In this document: positions 32,882-43,829 of the stretch, piece after piece
Layout of the letters: the number at the start of each line of letters is the position of its first letter
How positions within the stretch are numbered: the first letter of the stretch is position 1
From: Dromiciops gliroides
Taxonomy: Eukaryota; Chordata; Mammalia; Microbiotheria; Microbiotheriidae
NCBI RefSeq assembly: GCF_019393635.1
Contig: NC_057861.1
Location: forward strand, 658,281,724-658,345,723
Direction of reading: 5' to 3'
Length of the DNA stretch: 64,000 bases
Made by a program: the position numbers and the translations under genes
The notes under the pieces: generated by a model
Told to the model about the DNA's origin: nothing
What the model saw: only the letters and a program-made list of their open reading frames with translations
Database searches by the model: none

Positions 32882-34650
32882 TCAATCAATCAATATTTAT
32901 TAAGCCCCTACTATGTATCAAACACTGTGCTAAGTACTGAAGATAAAAAAAAAAGAGCTAGTCCTTGCCTCCAAAGAGCTCACAAGCTAACAGGAAACAG
33001 AACATGCAAACAAATATATACAAAAAAGCCATATACAGGATAAATAGGAAATAATTAACAGAAGGAAGACACTAGAATTAAGAAGAGCTGTGACAGCCTT
33101 CCTGTAAAATATGGGACTTAAAAGAAAGGGAAGTCAATGGACAGGGTTGAGAAGAAGGAGAATTCCAAACATGGAGGACAGCCAAAGTAAATGTAGGGAG
33201 TGGAAAGATGGAGTATATTGTTCATGGAACAGTTGGTAAATCATTGTCACTGCATCAAAGAGTATGTGTGGAGAAGTAAGGGGGTGAGGTTATGAAGAGC
33301 TTTCAATGACTAAACAGAACATTCTGTATTTGAGCCTGGAGGCATTACAGAACCACTAGAATTTCTTGAGTAGAGGGGTAGCATGATTAGATCTGTGTTT
33401 TAGGAAAATCACTTTGGTGGTTGATTGAAGGATGGATTAGAGTGGGAGAGATACTTGGGGCAGCAGGCTATCGCAAGTCCAGGTGTGAGTTGATAAGGGC
33501 CCTCACTAGAGGGATGGCAGTGGCAGGAAAGAGAAGGGGACATATTGGAGAAATATTACAGAGGTGAAATCAACAGGCAAGGCAACAGATTAGAAATTGA
33601 GATGAGAGATAGTGAGGAGTTGAGGATGACTCCTAGGTGGCCAGCCTGAGAGACTGGGAGGATAGCATTACCCTCTACAGTTATGAAAAGGTAGGTAGTG
33701 GGGAGGGCTTATGTTTTGTTTTCTTTTGTTTTGTTTTGTTTTGGGAGGTGAGGGAAGAATAATGAATTCTGTTTTGGTAATGTTAAGTTTAAAACGTCTA
33801 CTGGAAAAAGAAAAGAAAAGAAAATGTCTACTGGACATCCAGTTTGAGATATCTGGTAGGTAGTTGGAGATACAGATTGGAGATCAGCAGACTGATCAGT
33901 GCAGGATAAGTCGATCTGAGAATTGGCAACATAAATATGGCAATTAAATCCATGGGAATGATGAGATCACCAAATTAAATAATACAGAGGAAAAAGAAAA
34001 GAGGGCCCAGGGCAGAACCATAAGGAACTTCTCCTATTAGAGGGCATGATCTAGATGAGGATCCAGAAAAGAAAGTTGAAGAGCAGTCAGATGCATAGAA
34101 AGAAAACTGGGAGAGTATGATATCCCAAAAAACCTAGAAAGAAGAAAGTATGAAGAAAGAGTGATCAACAATGTCAAAGACTTCAGAGAGGTCAAGGACA
34201 ATGAAGATTGAGAAAAGACCATAAAATATTAAAACTAAGAGATCATTAGTAACTTTGGAGAGAATAGCTTTGATAGAATGATAAAGTCAGAAGCCAGATT
34301 ATAAGGGGTTAAGAAGAGACTGAGAGGAGAGAAAGTGGAGGGACCTATTATAGATGGCCTTTTTGAAGAGGTGAGCTATAAAAAGCAGAAGAGATTTCTA
34401 TGGTGGGTGGAAAGATAAAATGAGGGTATTTTCAGTATAGGGGAGATATGGTCATGTTTGTAAGTAGTAGAGAATGAACCAGTACATAGGGAGAGATTGA
34501 AAATAAGTGATAGAGGGGGATCACAGAGAGGGCAATCTTTTGGAGGAGACAGGATAGAATGGGATTGTTTCAGAAGGCAAAGGGGTTAGCCTAAGTAAGA
34601 AGTAAGGCCACCTCATCTTGTAAGACAGGGGTGAAGAAGGAGAGAATAAG
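32882..34650 (-). mobile_element. L2-type LINE, 1.8 kb, nested in L1 B
   Basis: The left end is the LINE 3' end: TCAATCAATATTTATTAAGC, TACTATGTATCAAACACTGTGC. Going right, reverse transcriptase sequence is antisense; the complement near 33,830-33,760 reads DISNWMSSRRFKLN-like, a conserved stretch after the YADD motif of the CR1/L2 group. Further right comes AGAGATCATTAGTAACTTTGGAGAG. L1 B words stop at 32,881 (ATAAAGGCCCACATCTC) and resume near 34,655 (AAGATAACATCATATGCAAATTAGAGG). An internal TTTTG-rich run lies near 33,715. Confidence 0.8.
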
Positions 34651-35325
34651 AGGGAAGAAGTTCATGACCTGGAGTTAAAAGATAACATCATATGCAAATT
34701 AGAGGAGCAAAGAAGAAATTACCTTTCAGATCTATGGAAAAGGTAAGAGTTGATGATCAAAGAAGGGATAAAGAGAATCTCAGAAAATGAAATAGATAAT
34801 TTTATTTCATAAAATTTAAATTTTTTTTTCACAAACAAAACTAATGCAGCTAAAATGAAAAAGAGAAGTAGGTAACTAGGGGGAAAAGTTTTGCAGCAAA
34901 AAGGCACACTTATCAAATGTCCAAATGATAAAAAGATGAAAAAGAAATGTAATATGCTAGTGGACAAAATCAGATGTAGTGAACTGATTAAATTTATAAG
35001 ACTAAGAGCTATTCCCCAGCTGATAAATTGTCAAAGCATATAAGCACGCAGTTATCAAGAGAAAAATAAATCCAGGATATCTATAACCATATAAAGTACT
35101 CCAAATCACTAAAATTAGCAAAATGCAAATTAGAGCAACTATGGGTTTCTACCCCATACCCATCAGATTGCAAAGTTAACCCAAAACAGGGAAAATTACA
35201 AGTACTAGAGAGGCTATGGGAAAATACCTTCATTACTGCACAATTGATGGAGCTGTAAATTAGTCTAGACATTCTGGAAAGTAATTTGGAACTATGCCTT
35301 CCAAACTTATTAAATTGTGAACATT

Positions 35326-35507
35326 CAGGGCAGCTAGGTGGTGCAGTGGATAGAGCACCAGCCCTGGAGTCAGGAGAACCTGAGTTCAAATCCAGCCTCA
35401 GACACTTGGCACTTACTAGCTGTGTGACCCTGGGAAAGTCACTTAACCCCAATTGCCTCAGCAAAAACAAAACAAAACAAAACAAAAACAAACAAAAAAA
35501 TAAAAAC
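35326..35507 (+). mobile_element. Marsupial tRNA-headed SINE (copy 13), in L1 B
   Basis: Flanked by AATTGTGAACATT and AATTGTGAACACT (12 of 13 match). (CAAAA)n tail. Confidence 0.94.
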
Positions 35508-36070
35508 AATTGTGAACACTCTTTGACCCAGTGATACTACTAAAGTCTTCACACCAAAGAGATAAGAGATAGAGGAAAAGGACCCATATGTACAAAAAAT
35601 ATAGTCACTTTTTTCATAGTGGCAAAGAAAGGTACATAAGGAGGTACCCATCAATTGGGGAATAGCTGAAAAAATAGCTATGCAAATGTGATAGAATACT
35701 GTTAGACTGTTAAGAAATAATGAAAGGGGGAGTTTCAGAGAAACATGAGAAACTTTATACAAAATAATGAATGAAGTGAGAAGAAGCAGGAGAAAAAATT
35801 ATACAATGACAAAAGAATTTTTAGGACAAAAACATTTTTAAAGGATAACAACTTTGAATGAGTTAAGAACTTTGATCATCACAATGACCAACCATGATTC
35901 CAGAGGACTCATAATAAAAATTATACTCACCTACTCTTGGGCATGGCTCACATAGCAATTTGTTTTGCTTGACTATGCATATTTGTTATAAGGATTTTGT
36001 TTTTCTTTTTTTTCCAACAGTGAGGAGAGGAGGTAAGAGGGAAAGGATGCAGATTTTTGTTAATTACAAG

Positions 36071-36444
36071 TAATCATAATAATTAATAACAATAACAATA
36101 ATAAATACAAATACAAAATAAAAGGACTTCGTGGTCAGAATTAAGAAGTTCATATGCATCTGCAGCTGTAAGCTGTATAGTATCAAGACAGAATAAAGGA
36201 GGGTTCAGAGTCTTAAATAGAGGCCACAAGTGAGAGCAGCTGCACTGAACCTTTTCACTCTTCCTGTTTCTGCAAACATCTTTTACCCAAAACCTGATCT
36301 CTATAGTCTATTTATCTCCTCAGGCTGTCCAACTAAGATGAATATGACCCTTCTATAAAGCTGGTATCTTCTCCTGTTTGCTACTTTACTATAGATTTTG
36401 ACTCTAACAAGATATTTGATCACATCATTGTGAGACATATTGAT
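36071..36444. other. unassigned sequence
   Basis: No gene or repeat recognised. Confidence 0.4.
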
Positions 36445-36600
36445 AAAATAGAGGGCTAAACTTGGAGTCAAGAAGACTTGTGTTTGAATCTCACCCTAGA
36501 AATATATTAGCTTGATAATCCTGGTCATATCACTTAGCCTATCATCATCAGTTTCCTAATCTATAAAATAAGGAAAGCTAATAATACTCAAAGCATTAAA
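36445..36600 (+). repeat. MIR fragment
   Basis: TCACTTAGCCTATCATCATCAGTTTCCTAATCTATAAAATAAGG is the sense MIR middle portion, diverged. Confidence 0.6.
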
Positions 36601-36631
36601 ATCAAAAATGCAAATTATCAATGGGAAGTGA

Positions 36632-36825
36632 TAGGAATCCAATAGAAAGATCACTGATTGGTATCAGAGGACATGGGTTCAAATCCTACCTCTGATACTT
36701 ACTAGCTGGGTGACTAAGTCAATTAACTTCCTTGAGCCTCAGTTTCCTAGTCTATAAAATGAGGAGGTTGGATTGAATGAAGCCTAAGGTCTCTTCCAAC
36801 TCTAGGTCTAAGACCATATGAAAAG
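36632..36825 (+). mobile_element. MIR, diverged
   Basis: GACATGGGTTCAAATCCTACC, ACTTACTAGCTGGGTGAC, CCTCAGTTTCCTAGTCTATAAAATGAGG and TCTCTTCCAACTCTAGGTC follow sense MIR order. Confidence 0.75.
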
Positions 36826-36867
36826 ATAACTTATTTGAAGAACTTTGTTAACATTAAAGCACTAGGT

Positions 36868-37022
36868 GTGGGGCAGCTAGGTTGCACAGTGGTTAAAGCT
36901 GCAGCCCTGGATTTGGGAGGACCTGAGTTCAAATCTGGTCTCAGACACTTAACTCTTACTAGCTGTGTGACCCTGGGCAAGTCACGTAACCCTCATTGCC
37001 CTGCAAAATTTTTTTTTTTTAA
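36868..37022 (+). mobile_element. Marsupial tRNA-headed SINE (copy 14)
   Basis: 15-bp duplication ATTAAAGCACTAGGT at 36,853-36,867 and 37,023-37,037. Confidence 0.96.
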
Positions 37023-37189
37023 ATTAAAGCACTAGGTAACTGTAAGTTATTATTAGTAGTGTTCTCAAAGATAATGCATTTGGGGAGATTTATACCTACT
37101 TAAAAATAACATTCAGAGTGAAGGATTTACTTCGATCTGGAGGCGCCTCCCAGATTCATGTGCAAGGTTCTCGGTCCTAGGTATCCTCA

Positions 37190-37325
37190 TCCTCTTCAAG
37201 ATTTGAATGAGACCCTTGGATAAAGACAAAAATGACACACTTATCACATGTCTAAATGACACCAACCTGAAAGAGAAATATAGGATGCTAGATGACAAAA
37301 TAATCACTCAAAGCGACTTCAACAA
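37190..37325 (+). repeat. CR1 internal fragment
   Basis: GACACACTTATCACATG, ATGACACCAACCTG and GGATGCTAGATGACAAAATAATC match the segment upstream of the CR1 ORF2 C-terminal block (typically ADDTKLGG... LDDRVRIQ). Short. Confidence 0.4.
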
Positions 37326-37369
37326 TCCAATATAATGATCCATAAACATAGGTCATCATGGGAAGTTTG

Positions 37370-38330
37370 CTTCCAATGGGAACATTACAATTAGATCTTT
37401 CTAGCCCCCTGAGACATCAACAATGTTGATTCTTTAGAGATTATGGTGCTCCAAGATTTGCAATTAGACAGCATCACTGGGAGAATATTTATGTTAACAA
37501 CATGTGTCCTTGCAGGGGCTGGGGGGTGATTGGAATCATTAAAAACATCATACAATTCCACAAAAGCACTCAAATCCATTCTTTTCCTCCTATTCATTCT
37601 GGGCATAGATCATCATTCGTTTGTAGTGTGTGCCCTAAATATATGTACTGATATACTAGTATTTTTTGGCCACCTAAATATATGTCATAATTTGAATAAC
37701 AGTTATTTTTCATCCATTTAGTTTTTCCCACATGAATTGTTAGGGATCTCTTTTGAATAATCAAGGCTTTCACTGAGGAAGCCCTTGAATATCCTGACAT
37801 GATGCAATTAGGAGAAGGTCATCTGAAAATTTGAACATGTGAAGAGCACAGTCATCTATAAGGCTTCTCTCTTCTATTTGGATCTTGTGGGAAACAGCCT
37901 CTATGACAGTGGAGAGCATTTATCTCCCTGTTTTATGCCTCATTTGGTGTTAATAACCAGAGGGTTGTTGAACAGTTATCTCTGTGATTGCATTTATCAA
38001 GGAATCTTTCATAAACTTAACATGTGTATGAGAGACTCTTTGTTGGAAGAGAAGTTTTCAGACAATGGTTTGCCCTACCAAATGAAATGCTTTCTTTTTC
38101 TTTTTCATTATCAACTAACAATGAACACAGCAGTATCGTGTTCACCTTTTGTTCAATTGTGGTACTATAAAAATGTGGTCCATTCGAGGATAATTTGAAA
38201 ATGCCCTCTGTCCTCTTATCATTTTTGCATGAGGTTTTCCTTCCATATCTTCCACAAAGTCCCACTCTGATGCCTGACTGTATCATAGTGGTTCATCTGG
38301 GTATAATCACCGACAGGTTCTACTAGGGTG
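37370..38330 (-). mobile_element. RTE-clade LINE, reverse transcriptase C-terminal part
   Basis: Minus-strand readings contain YIYLGHTLQTNDDLCPE (37,594-37,800) and, in the adjoining short open frame, MNRRKRMDLSAFVELYDVF followed by ILPVML. These match the conserved RTE region YxYLGQ...PEINRR...AF...VFK...VLPVMTYG. Downstream stretches at 37,840-38,330 are RTE-like in composition but less certain. Broken. Confidence 0.65.
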
Positions 38331-38689
38331 GGCTATTGTCCAAAGACCAAGTGAGCTTAGATCAAAGATGTTTGTCCCTGGTAGGTTGGCCTCTGGGCAC
38401 TAGATGATGAATTCTTTGGCCATGACAACCCCTGAAACAAAGAAAAATACAAAATGACCTTCAGTTTTGTGACCTACTTCTGTTTCCACAGTGAGAATGG
38501 TTGAGTAGCAGAACAAAAAGGGAAAGAGAATTTGGAATCACTCTGTTCTTAGACTGTCTCTGAACATTAAATTTATTCTAGGTATAAGAAATGTAAGATT
38601 TTGTCTACTGATTATCAAATTGACACTCTACAAGAACTGAATTATATCAATATTGATATTCTTATGATAAAATTAATCCAGAAGATGAA

Positions 38690-38930
38690 AAAAAGGTCTA
38701 GCTAAGTTAAAGGATGACTCACAAATTGTTTGGAGAGGCAAACAAAAGAGTTGGCAGAATTGGTTTCATTGTATGCCCAAAGGCAAGAAGAAACAAAGTT
38801 TAATGGGACATTTGATCATCTTGTCTAGCTGTGATGATGATAAGCACAAGCAAAATGACCACCATAAAGATAATTTCAGCTTATGCACCAACATCTTTTC
38901 ATCCAGATCTTCTAGAAAACCATTACAATT
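38690..38930 (+). mobile_element. RTE endonuclease-like fragment, opposite orientation
   Basis: AAGATAATTTCAGCTTATGCACCAACA reads KIISAYAPT, the conserved motif of RTE and other apurinic endonuclease domains, on the plus strand. The only RTE neighbour is the minus-strand copy at 37,370-38,330. Confidence 0.45.
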
Positions 38931-39091
38931 GGAGTATCTTGGCTCTAAAAAAATAAGCTCCATATATGATAGCATAAAAGGTGTCTTACGATAAGCTAAT
39001 ATGCACATGAAACAAAAAAAAATCCCTACCAAGTTTTACTTGAGCCTTATTGTCAGTTTCAGGGGGCTTCTTGATCCCTAGGTGATCACTA

Positions 39092-39400
39092 GTCAATCAT
39101 TCAGTCAATAAGCACTTATCAAACAAGTACTGTGTACGAGGCACGGTGCTAAGCACTGGGAATACAAATACAAGCAGAAAGGCAGTCCCTGTACTCAAGG
39201 ACATCCTAGTAGGAAAAGACAACACATACAAGGAAGCTAAAGGAGGGAGTGGAAGTACCCAAAGTAGGGACATGATGGAGAAGTCCAGGGGACAATGTAC
39301 ATAGAAATGAAGAAGTGACTGGCCTGGGTGCCTCTTTAAATGGAGGTTATGAGAGGCATCGTTCAATCTAAGGGTGGGACTGAAGAGGCAGAAAGTCAAA
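39092..39400 (-). mobile_element. L2-type LINE, 3' end
   Basis: TCAGTCAATAAGCACTTATC, ACTGTGTACGAGGCACGGTGCTAAGCACTGGG and GTCCCTGTACTCAAGGAC parallel the 3' ends at 32,882 and 19,380. Confidence 0.75.
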
Positions 39401-39765
39401 GTGATCTTCAGGATGATGTTTCTAGGACGTGGTGAAGAAGATCAAAGGGCAGGCTGGTGAGAAAAACTGGATGATGACTAATAGAAATAGATGTACCTTT
39501 AAATGATGTTCCTCTACACAGGGGAGAATATGATGAAAATCAGGCTTTTTATGATCAAAATGCAAATTATATAACTGGCCTATGCTATTTAAGATTTCCA
39601 CTCAATATTTCAGAGCACATGCTAATAGGCTATATAGAGAGAGTGCTGTATTTGGAGACCTTTTCTGAACTAGTCATTTAGTGGTTTCCCTAAACATTAA
39701 AAGTTGTTCTAAAGGCATCCCTTGAAAAACATCTTATAATTTTCAACGGAAGCTGGTTTGCCTTC

Positions 39766-39770
<5 letters not shown>
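39401..39770. other. unassigned sequence
   Basis: No gene or repeat recognised. Confidence 0.4.

Positions 39771-39831
<61 letters not shown>
39771..39831 (+). repeat. (GA)n microsatellite
   Basis: About 30 perfect GA units. Confidence 0.98.
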
Positions 39832-39833
<2 letters not shown>

Positions 39834-40214
39834 CAGTGGTTTCCAATTTTTCCAAGTATGAGACCATCATCAAAAAGGTCCACATTACTTGCTAGTAAGA
39901 GTGCCTTAGCATCCATGGAGAAAAATACATGACAAAAAATACTACTGTGAATTCACTAACATTTGTATATTATTGGTTATAACAACATGTCTATGTATTT
40001 TTAAGAATATATATGTATGTGTGTGTGAAATGTTATTTGTTCAGCCTACACAACTTAAATTTGCTAAATAGAGAGAAAAATCTCTGTCAAAAGTCTTCCT
40101 CCACTCCCTCTTTCCACTTTTTTCTCTGGGAATGTAATAAAATCACCACTACAATTACCTTTGGAAAGAATGTGTTCAAGGATGGCTCTATTATTCCACT
40201 CACCTTCTTATGAC
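39832..40214. other. unassigned sequence
   Basis: No gene or repeat recognised. Confidence 0.4.
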
Positions 40215-40400
40215 TTTCCCAGCCACCTCAATTCCTTTCCCTGACCACCATTCCACAACATGTGTTGCCTCCCCTGTTAGAATGTAAGATCTTGAGGGGG
40301 AAAGAATATCTTGATTTTTTATTTGTATCCCCTACAACTTAGTATAGTACTTGGCACAGAATAAACACTTACAAATGCTTTTCATTCATTCAAAAAGACA
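40215..40400 (+). mobile_element. L2-type LINE 3' tail
   Basis: TTAGAATGTAAGATCTTGAGG, TTGTATCCCCTACAACTTAG and GCACAGAATAAACACTTACAAATGC form the terminal L2 segment. Confidence 0.65.
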
Positions 40401-40502
40401 ATGCTTGAAACCCAACAGATTTAGAGGCTCTTGTTCAATCTACATATATACCTCTGATGGGTCTGGGGACTATAGATTGGGAGCTCAGGGGAATAAGATT
40501 TT

Positions 40503-41095
40503 TCAATCATGCAGTTAGCATTTATTAAGCACCTACTATGTGCCACCCACTATGTCAAGCAGTGGGGATACAAAGAAACTCAAACCAGAGGATAAATTAT
40601 AAATAGTCATCAGAGGAAAAGGCATTAGGATTAAAGGGAATCAGGAAAATCTTCTTGTAGAAGATGGGTCTTTAAGCCAGAGAAACTAGGAGGGGGAGAT
40701 GAAAAGAACTCCAAGCATGGAGTACAACCAGTGAAAATGCCTGCAGTAGAGAAGTGTTGGAGGAACAGCAAGGTGGTTTGTGTCATTGGATTTCGGAGCA
40801 TATGAGGTGGGATTGGGATGGAGAGTGGTATAAAAAGGGTAAGAAGCCTGGAATAGTAAAAAGGGGACAGGGTAAGAGCTTTAAAAGCAAAACAGACAAT
40901 TGTATATTTGATCCTAGAGGCATTAGGGAGCCATTGGAGCTGATTGGATAGGAAGGGGACATAGTCAGACTTGAGATTGAAGTAGATCATTTTGACAGCT
41001 GAGAAGAGAATGGACTGGAGTGAAGTTGCATTAAATATCATATGCTTCAAGATGATGATCTCATAGATTTCAGATAGACACTTAAATTCAATCAC
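40503..41095 (-). mobile_element. L2-type LINE, ORF2 C-terminus and 3' end
   Basis: The minus strand carries a 154-codon open remnant (40,631-41,095) with LQWLPNASRIKYTIVCFAFKAL, then FSGLKTHLLQEDF. Both are landmark motifs of the L2 C-terminus (LQWLPI..RIKYK..CLAFKAL and FKSQLKTHLF). The tail reads left to 40,503 (ATTTATTAAGCACCTACTATG). It is the best-preserved L2 protein fragment here, but it lacks the rest of the LINE. Confidence 0.85.
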
Positions 41096-41773
41096 TAATG
41101 TTTTCTGTAGCTTATGTCACAAGTCTTATCTATCATCCATTACTAGCATCGATTGAGTTCTTCTGACAAAACAAGTTGGAATCATAATCCCACATCCTGT
41201 AGCACCAAAAACCATATCTCTGAACTCTCAAATTATGTACTACATCAAGTGTAAAGTAACGACACTGGTAGGGCTGTTTTAGATAGTAGGAGTAGTTCTT
41301 TCATGAGTTCTGTACAGAGTGTACTCAAAAGGACTAAGAGAATCATCTATTTTTTAATGCACTGTTGGGACTGAGTCCAGATGTGGAAAACAATGCTATC
41401 ATTCCCTAGGCATAACTAAACAAAAATATTAAGATTGCAGTCCTCTAGGTGAGAATTCTAACCTTGTTCTCTTTGTTTTTGTGTCACGCTGATCTGCTTT
41501 TTGAATATAAGTATCAGGTTTCTTGAGAAAAAAATGGGTATTGGATCTATAGGAGCTAAGGTTTCACAAGCAGCAGTGTAGACTTTGGTTTGGTGTTTAA
41601 AAAATAGATTAAAAAGCCACACTCCACCCCCCACCAAAAGAGTATTAAAAATGTCCTGGAGAAGTCTGAGAGATAATATTAGAAGTTCTTAGAGGTGCAA
41701 AGGGTTGCCATGAGAAGAACACAACTGTAAATCTTCCATTTATAGTAAAAAGAGAGTCAGAGAAGAATGAGTT
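41096..41773. other. unassigned sequence
   Basis: No gene or repeat recognised. Confidence 0.4.
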
Positions 41774-41781
41774 ATAATTAT

Positions 41782-41955
41782 TCCTTTTTTGGGTTTTTTG
41801 TTTTTGTTTTTGTTTTTGGCAGGGCAATGAGGGTTAAGTGACTTGCGGAGGGTCACACAGCTAGTTAAGTGTCAAGTGTCTGAGGCTGGATTTGAGCTCA
41901 GGTCCTCCTGAGTCCAAGGCCAGTGCTTTATCCACTGTACCACCTAGCTGCCCTC
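41782..41955 (-). mobile_element. Marsupial tRNA-headed SINE (copy 15)
   Basis: Tail (AAAAAC)n in antisense at about 41,790-41,815. 8-bp duplication ATAATTAT at 41,774-41,781 and 41,956-41,963. Confidence 0.94.
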
Positions 41956-42214
41956 ATAATTATACCTTTCTAAGAGAAGCTATCAATAAAGAATTTACTT
42001 ACTGAAAAAAAACTATTAGATATGGTTGACTATGAAGAATTATGAAATTGGCTTCCCTGAAAATAGTTACAGAAAATCTTGGAGATAAAAAGTAATTGGA
42101 GGTCATCTAGTGTAACCTCATAATTTACAAATGGGTTTTTAAGAATAGTTCACATTAAAAAAAAATAAGTATTTGTTCACCATGGGATTCTGTAATCTTA
42201 CATGTAATCTCATA

Positions 42215-42355
42215 TTAGAATCATAAACTCTTAAAGCTAGAAGAGACATCTAGATGCAAAATATTTATCTTAAAATTGAGAAAGTGAGACTCAGGAAGGT
42301 AAGTGTCTTGCCCTAGGTCACACTTCTGGTTGAGGACTAGACCTCCATTATTACA
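42215..42355 (-). repeat. MIR-like relic
   Basis: AAAGCTAGAAGAGACATCTAG, GAGACTCAGGAAGGTAAGTGTCTTGCCC. Diverged. Confidence 0.45.
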
Positions 42356-43249
42356 TTTAGATACTTGTATTTTAATTATCCTGTGACCTTTTCAATTCAG
42401 TTACCCATCTTCACACCCCCCATCCCTCCATGATGTTGATTACAACTGAGCCAGCTTCTTTCATCTTATGTCCTTCCAAAAATGTGTCATGGTGGACTCA
42501 TCCAAGATGTCTGGACATTTTATGGATATCATTGAAGCATGTGGGTTCATATTGCTAGATGAGTTCAACCTTTCACCTTTTATTTGTTTGTTTGTTTGTT
42601 TGTTTAAATTTAGCACTCCTAAATTTGGTTAAAGTGAGGGGGAAATGATATTGATTTTTTTTAAATCAACAAAGTCATCTAATTGCTGACTTCAAAAGAA
42701 TCTTAGAATGATCATCAGGAAGATGCTGGGGGAAAAAAAATCTAACCAGACAATACTAAAACTGTTCAGGAATTCAGGTACTTAAAAAATACAACTGATG
42801 AATAATTTTTTATGAAATGGTGTTCACAACCTGTGATGAATTCAAGTGACAAACCTCAAGTCCTCAAAGAGCACAAGTAGACTTTATGTTAAGATTACAG
42901 GAGAATGAACAGGGACTTGACCTATAAATGTGTCCCAGAGAGTCGGTGAATATAGAATATTACCATGCTTTGAGGTTTGTTTTCTTAGCATGCAGAGATG
43001 TGAGTGAACCCTGCCTAGGAAACTGAAAGGTTTGATGAGAAAATACTGTTATTAATAGAAACAAAGATTTTGAAATGGTTCATTTGGGAAGAATTCCGAG
43101 TTTTATGAACACTGATTAATTAAGTCCAATGGCCAACAATTACTGTACATTAGGCAAATATTAGAAATATCATTGCAGTTTGGTAATGAGGTCTGTGGTA
43201 ACTAATAATTTATTTGCAAACTTTTTTGAGATTGCAGTAAATCTCATGA
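42356..43249. other. unassigned sequence with a (TTTG)n run
   Basis: Contains about six TTTG units at 42,580-42,606. Otherwise nothing recognised. Confidence 0.4.
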
Positions 43250-43420
43250 ATTGTGAGACAAGGAGTAGAAAGACCAGTCTTCCAGTCAAAGTGATGCTAC
43301 TTATTTGATGTGAGATCTTAATAAATCACTTGAGAGCTTTCCTCAGTTTTTTCATCTGTAAAATGAAATAATAATAATTCTAATTTAACTCATAAGGCCA
43401 TTAGGATGATAAAAAAGAAA
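43250..43420 (+). repeat. MIR fragment
   Basis: GAGCTTTCCTCAGTTTTTTCATCTGTAAAATGAAATAATAATAATTC is the sense MIR middle. Confidence 0.7.
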
Positions 43421-43544
43421 TAATGGCTAGGAAATATATAGATTAATACAAAAATACAAAGTGTTATTTTTAAGATTTAATTATTCCAGGTTGATTCTAC
43501 CAACATTGATTAAGTACCTAAAGAAAGAAGTTCTCAATTTTATT

Positions 43545-43620
43545 TTCAGGGCAATGAGGGTTAAGTGACTTGCCTAGGGTCACACAGCTAGTAAAGTGTC
43601 AAGCGTCTGAGGCCAAATTT
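43545..43620 (-). mobile_element. Marsupial SINE, head-truncated (copy 16)
   Basis: GGGCAATGAGGGTTAAGTGACTTGCC to CGTCTGAGGCCAAATTT. The tRNA-like head is absent. Confidence 0.8.
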
Positions 43621-43624
43621 GTTA

Positions 43625-43815
43625 AATTTTTTAACATCATGGATCCCTTTGGTAATCTGGTAAAGCATGTGGATACCTTATTTCTTAGAATGCCGTTTTA
43701 AATGCATCAAATAAAACATGTGGATCACAAAAGAAACCATTTATATGGAAATATTGAAAAATTGAAAATTACAAAAATATTTATTTTTTTAAATTCATAT
43801 AAAAGTTCATCTAGA
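43625..43815. repeat. Unclassified old repeat, possibly split by the L2 copy
   Basis: CATGGATCCCTTTGGTAATCTGG, ATGCATCAAATAAAACATGTGG, AACCATTTATATGGAAATATTG looks like a known type of short ancient mammalian repeat that I cannot name. Its usual ending (CCCCAGGTTAAGAACC) reappears at 44,910-44,928 after the L2 copy. Confidence 0.4.
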
Positions 43816-43829
43816 TGATACTTGTTAAC

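Larger units (their letters stand above)
28768..36070 (+). mobile_element. Old L1 (copy B), dispersed by nested insertions
   Basis: Pieces occur in one orientation and in ORF2 order. Endonuclease region at about 28,790-29,705 (ATGCACCAAATGACATAGCATC; later AGGCATAAAAACC). Linker and reverse transcriptase at about 30,790-32,590, with a stretch reading FADDMMIYLEI near 31,777. C-terminal region at 32,748-32,881 and 34,651-35,325. 3' UTR to about 36,070. Gaps between the pieces are filled by a second L1, four SINEs and an L2-type LINE listed separately. Without these it would be about 3.5 kb of ORF2 and tail. Many stops; not functional. Confidence 0.75.

Noticed and set aside
34900-34975. Small CR1-like stretch within the L1 B C-terminal region
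   Set aside because: Only about 70 bases resemble the CR1 words at 37,240; too short to separate from diverged L1.
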